30,375 nt of DNA from Stentor coeruleus (Eukaryota > Ciliophora > Heterotrichea > Heterotrichida > Stentoridae): assembly GCA_001970955.1 (NCBI GenBank), contig MPUH01000894.1, forward strand, positions 1 to 30,375. Reading direction: 5' to 3'. Both the position numbers and the translations under genes were made by a program. Below, piece after piece: positions 28,001 through 30,375 of this stretch. Numbering within the stretch: the stretch's first letter is position 1; each line of letters starts with the position of its first letter. Under the pieces are notes generated by a model. That model was not told where the DNA came from, made no database searches, and saw only the letters and a program-made list of their open reading frames with translations.

Positions 28001-28886
28001 TAAACTTAGCATTTGTGATAAAATCGAAGAATTTGAAATTGATTATCTCGAAGATACAGGACTGAAACTAGAATTTGAAAAAAATGAATACTATGAAAAA
28101 AACGAATACTATGAAAAAAACGAATACTATGAAAAGATTGAAAATGAAATAGCTAATTGTGGATTAGAGCATAAATTTTGCATATTATTTAGTGATATTT
28201 TACAGTACTCATTGGAAGATTTAGTTTTTGATAGTGAAAAGTCACCTAAAGAACTTTATGATATAATGATGCTATATTTTAGATTATATAGTCATAAAAA
28301 AAAGAATAATTTAAAGAAGCTTATTTATATAACCAGACTTAAAAGTTTAATGGAAGTTTATATTGATTGGATTATTGATGATAAAGATCAGTCTAATGAA
28401 AATGTTATGAATATTGGTGAGAAGATACTTCAAGAAAATGATGCTAAGGTGCTAGTTTTGTATGGGATTAAGCTTTATAAGGTTAAGAAGAATTTAAGTT
28501 ATTTGCAAGTTGCTGAGATGATGAAAAACAGCAGATTGCAGTGGATGAGACAAAGTGGACTTATAGAATTTGAAAATAATTTAACAGTATATCCATTTTC
28601 TGCATTTTCAAATCAAAAAAATATAAGTATTAGTATGTTAGAAAATCTTAAAGCTGATATTATAAACGGCACAAACAAAGTATACGATATTATGAAAAAT
28701 AAAACAGTCACCTATACCTTATATGATATTATAATTAATAAAACAAATACATATTCCTTAGTTTTAGGGGTAATTTATATCAAAGAAGTATTTATTTTTT
28801 ACAATACCAGACTTCCTGAAACTTTTGAAGCATTCAAAATTTGGCATACAAACTATAAAGATTTTCTTTTAATTACTTTGGCTTAA
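25020..28886 (+). CDS. RNF213: RNF213-like protein, segment 3 (AAA5/6 and E3 shell, no RING)
   Basis: The frame is open from about 25002 (first ATG 25020) to TAA 28886, about 1288 residues. It opens with NYCKIAIERNFGG, corresponding to the conserved RNFxG segment after AAA4. RKYCRVALGAFFNPRCFVHK and DAPFLNRFEKHRL match the RNF213 core (HPNFRL...PLINRLEKH), and RDWCQIMFDQLE lies in the AAA6 to shell region. An acidic Glu/Lys run (about residues 797-838) follows. I find no C3HC4 pattern anywhere in this segment, so the RING of animal RNF213 is absent. NDAKVLVLYGIKLYKVKKNL and RLQWMRQSGLIEF correspond to the region between RING and RZ finger. Three KNEYYE repeats and a 13-residue duplication (YDIMKNKTVTYTL/YDIIINKTNTYSL) are recent expansions. 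After TAA at 28884 the same frame stays open 24 more codons. Confidence 0.85.
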   Translation: MEMINYCKIAIERNFGGIARKTQAYWESFCKFYKRQEIMYKIPDTKTVDLIMDSFADEHARFLMIICNKEVGSYILEKNLHTKLSNYKFIVGSSLEYDLKNEDYAFNLLSNLVLDMEKGKRIVLDKVEQIYSSLYDLFNKNYSMHVDRKYCRVALGAFFNPRCFVHKDFHVVIFLDNDDDIINKSDAPFLNRFEKHRLTFDSFLTEIEFSIVNQLQEWIKSLYIINDIELCKPEKLFPLYSEDSLKLLVCSHCKEVFTDDDIEEILNDCKIDLIKVAPTDILVLTELANISVEEKMFIKNTWREMHEIPFYKFLEQEIESKKQNKFMVLTFQSERVGKIFNGEAENFVCIKQFMSFKSDRDLCKEIEAFLKSEYKMCIIELEFLHDCKHLNYLKLKIEDLLKEFDKDNMKQICLVVVLSRNIDYEKSVPLFRDWCQIMFDQLETQPEEKPVNDENTQFKISDTLLKLSTKEIILSSDIIDIDKSISYIIENIFLKFNPINYPYKNYEEYITRISINIQKEPNLIRAIENKITEYLKLPEVTIRDWKTFIFIDKEVSEHSRDIQSALINFLTSVFEEEFLQLVYQIEKAQAFSSYFCNYSENESWNIKRIWLKNFEKLEITHDVQLQKLPSSNQIEKFEFELKFPFSMIEYQKINELYSVYSNSEQEEADEENFRESYCKNTIFSEHFPNTQLYSKIEEIYLKDIFHLFLNENNLDQKSISLLYAIINLAFIPNCGTENKILKFMQQQSLFMSLTYFIKIAETYQGRSLYEELFNLINSKMNYIEETAPDLCLKEEDSNSEEENEKEDKEEEKNKESEKEEDKEKKENERISKQKFKMGLEIITNQICNYFYPEKKLIEKCGDNTYLNLVKKISNMIFPFKNNEELNLESYEALQYLFKAMSMTTKLGLSIYKIAEISIQNMNLKIYEEDAFSDLFKYIEAYSELKYKEIFKFKMYCYNLLIIKSSKVIPDVIMEINMHSKMWKFAKNFLRVCISKLSICDKIEEFEIDYLEDTGLKLEFEKNEYYEKNEYYEKNEYYEKIENEIANCGLEHKFCILFSDILQYSLEDLVFDSEKSPKELYDIMMLYFRLYSHKKKNNLKKLIYITRLKSLMEVYIDWIIDDKDQSNENVMNIGEKILQENDAKVLVLYGIKLYKVKKNLSYLQVAEMMKNSRLQWMRQSGLIEFENNLTVYPFSAFSNQKNISISMLENLKADIINGTNKVYDIMKNKTVTYTLYDIIINKTNTYSLVLGVIYIKEVFIFYNTRLPETFEAFKIWHTNYKDFLLITLA
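28080..28133 (+). repeat. 18-nt x3 tandem repeat (KNEYYE)
   Basis: Three consecutive 18-nt units at 28080, 28098 and 28116 that encode KNEYYE three times. Units 2 and 3 are identical and unit 1 differs at one base, so the expansion is recent. In frame. Confidence 0.95.
28683..28760 (+). repeat. 39-nt x2 imperfect in-frame duplication
   Basis: Two 39-nt units encoding YDIMKNKTVTYTL and YDIIINKTNTYSL back to back, about 120 nt before the third frame disruption. Confidence 0.75.
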
Positions 28887-28936
28887 AAGTATTATGAGCT
28901 TATCGGTAGCTTTTTAGCTAATTATTTCCCAAATAG

Positions 28937-29353
28937 TTCTCTTTTAGTATATATCAAATAGAAATGTCTTCTGCTGATACTCATAGAATTTTAGCTAAAT
29001 GCTTTGCATTTCTTATAATTTTAGTATACAGAAAATATAATACTCCCTTGACATCTATTTTCTTTGATAATAAAGGAAATCTTTATGAGAATTTAGATCA
29101 AATTTTGAAGAAAAATTATATTGTTGGCGACTACCCTGATGCTAAGCTCATGGATGTTAGATGGAAACTTGCTGAATTTGATAATCTTAAACAAGCTACA
29201 GCTTATAAATGCTCTGATTATTGTGATTACATTTACTTTACATCTAGATTTTGCAAACCTATAACAGAAAGTGAATGTCCTTATGATTATAAAAAAATTG
29301 GAAGAACAGAGCATGGATTTGTTGTAAGAACAGGACATCAGATAATCTCATAA
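28937..29353 (+). CDS. RNF213: RNF213-like protein, segment 4 (RZ-finger-like region)
   Basis: The frame is open from 28937 (first ATG 28964) to TAA 29353. Counting from ATG 28964, the segment has an RZ-finger-like cluster: C83, C87, C97, C105 and H117, within YKCSDYC, FTSRFCKPITESECPYDY and KKIGRTEHGF. Animal RNF213 has CPNGH, ECGRPMEQSIC and IGGIDH at the matching places, so the second ligand is Cys instead of His and the IGG is changed. VRTGHQI matches the conserved TGHVLG segment that follows the RZ finger. In vertebrates the RZ finger, rather than the RING, is needed for ubiquitylation of bacterial lipopolysaccharide. Segment 3 and this one lie in different frames, with a TAA and a TAG between them, and no 15/16-nt intron solves the join. 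Confidence 0.75.
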   Translation, partial: FSFSIYQIEMSSADTHRILAKCFAFLIILVYRKYNTPLTSIFFDNKGNLYENLDQILKKNYIVGDYPDAKLMDVRWKLAEFDNLKQATAYKCSDYCDYIYFTSRFCKPITESECPYDYKKIGRTEHGFVVRTGHQIIS

Positions 29354-30374
29354 TGCACTTAAGCATCTTAAAAGCTGTCTAAAAAACTATGAAACATTCG
29401 CAAGAAAAGGCTGTAACATATCGAAAATATTTGACAGTGATGCAATTATAGATCAAGATGAACATGCTTATTCAATAAAACCAATAAGTTTTTATGCTAT
29501 TAATGTTATTGTGAAATCATGTTTATTATTACTAATAGAATTGAAAAGTATACCTGATGAAAATTTGCATAAAATTTTCACATTTAGTGAAGACTTTTCT
29601 AATGAAGAAATAAATTATTTCTCGAAAGATAGATATGTAGGACTTCTTGATAGACATATTAATATGTTCATTAGCAAAATTGATGATATTTTTATAAAAT
29701 TAGGTTGTCAAGAAACACATACATGGCTTTATGCATTACTAGAGCAAATCCCTAAAATATTAGAAAACACAAAATATACTTCAGATACTTATATTAGAAA
29801 AACTGATTTCGAGAGCTCTTTTGAGAAAGAATTAATAAACAAGAATCTAAAAAATATATCCAAAGTGGTAAATAACTATAAATTAATGCTCTACAATCCT
29901 GAAAAATTATCAAAAGAAGACCTAGTAACAGAGCTTAATTGTGATTCAATCTCATATCCATGTATAAAACTTTTCAGAGTGGCCCGTAAACCAAATATAA
30001 AAAGCATTATAACAATGCTTACATATCAGATGAAACCTGATAATTTAATAAAAATATTCTTTAGCATGCATGAACAAGTAAAAATCCTAAAAGCTTTTTA
30101 CCCTATTCTTAGATTTTCAAATTATCTTATTGATGAATATAATCATAGAATATCGAGAGATGATGCAAAAGGAACAGAAATTAATATTTTGTTGAAGGAT
30201 GAAAAAATAATAGATTTGTTTGACAAATTCATTAAGGCATGGGAAAAACTACCAAAAGACTGTCTCCAATACTCGAACTTCACTCTCCAAAAGCCATATC
30301 TCTCAATAGACAGCACACTCAATATGTTTTTAATAGACAACAAAGAAAAATCATCTGGTATGCATATAGCATAG
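29352..30374 (+). CDS. RNF213: RNF213-like protein, segment 5 (C-terminal region, incomplete)
   Basis: The frame is open from 29346 (first ATG 29511) to TAG 30374, which is almost the end of the window. Reading +1 from the TAA of segment 4 gives NALKHLKSCLKNYETFARKG with no gap after TGHQIIS. FYAINVIVKSCLLLLIELK matches the helix after the RZ finger. The C-terminal helical domain follows (PCIKLFRVARKPNIKSIITM; KILKAFYPILRFSNYLIDEY; FDKFIKAWEKLPKDCLQYSN). In animals the chain goes on for roughly 200 more residues after the point matching SSGMHIA, so TAG 30372 may lie in an intron (a 17-nt GT-AG stretch, 30357-30373, spans the codon) or be another disruption. The gene end lies outside the window. 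Confidence 0.75.
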   Translation, partial: NALKHLKSCLKNYETFARKGCNISKIFDSDAIIDQDEHAYSIKPISFYAINVIVKSCLLLLIELKSIPDENLHKIFTFSEDFSNEEINYFSKDRYVGLLDRHINMFISKIDDIFIKLGCQETHTWLYALLEQIPKILENTKYTSDTYIRKTDFESSFEKELINKNLKNISKVVNNYKLMLYNPEKLSKEDLVTELNCDSISYPCIKLFRVARKPNIKSIITMLTYQMKPDNLIKIFFSMHEQVKILKAFYPILRFSNYLIDEYNHRISRDDAKGTEINILLKDEKIIDLFDKFIKAWEKLPKDCLQYSNFTLQKPYLSIDSTLNMFLIDNKEKSSGMHIA

Positions 30375-30375
30375 C

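Noticed and set aside
1..30375. Whole window using an ambiguous (Condylostoma-like) or UGA=Trp (Blepharisma) code
   Set aside because: ORFs of more than 1000 codons have no internal TAA/TAG/TGA, dozens of Trp are TGG, and most in-frame stops in conserved genes disappear as 15/16-nt introns that also improve the alignment.

Overview
The window looks like a stretch of macronuclear-type DNA from a heterotrich ciliate, most likely a Stentor-like organism. It is very AT-rich, genes are closely packed on both strands, and several conserved genes are broken by introns of only 15 or 16 nt that must be removed to restore the family alignment: a TTLL polyglutamylase, a kinesin-3, ribosomal protein uS4/RPS9 and a DNAJC8-like protein. 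TAA, TAG and TGA all act as stops, and the dozens of visible Trp codons are TGG. Standard code plus 15/16-nt introns fits Stentor better than Blepharisma (UGA=Trp). The species call is inference.

Layout. 1-860 is a less AT-rich island with two unrecognised minus-strand ORFs and a C8 tract. 1675-6714 (minus) holds a TTLL6/13-like tubulin polyglutamylase and a kinesin-3 (motor, FHA, C2-like region, C-terminal CaaX). 7404-8650 (plus) holds RPS9 and an unknown protein. 9088-10782 is an unknown gene with one in-frame TGA. 10827-11510 is a DNAJC8-like splicing protein whose end lies 8 nt from the end of a convergent STPGR/SHIPPO-like axonemal protein (11519-12109). 12478-13973 is a B-box/coiled-coil gene with a WD-like end. 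It contains two probable assembly duplications and a row of eight exact 15-nt introns separated by exons of 3, 3, 3, 9, 6, 3 and 3 nt. 14365-15123 is an unknown basic protein and 15599-16225 a cysteine-rich RING-like protein. 17652-30374 is one giant RNF213 (mysterin)-like gene spread over five ORF segments.

How the genes work together. TTLL, kinesin-3 and the STPGR-like protein belong to cilium and microtubule biology. RPS9 and DNAJC8 are housekeeping genes. The RNF213-like protein keeps the dynein-like AAA core and an RZ-finger-like motif, but I find no RING in it. A small RING-like gene lies just upstream on the same strand.

Most notable: the micro-exon/micro-intron array at 13708-13857; the RING-less RNF213-like gene whose reading frame changes four times, three of them explicable as +1 shifts exactly at TAA; and a kinesin-3 ending in a polybasic CaaX box. 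An N at 13495 and nearby exact duplications show that assembly quality must be considered for every frame break.
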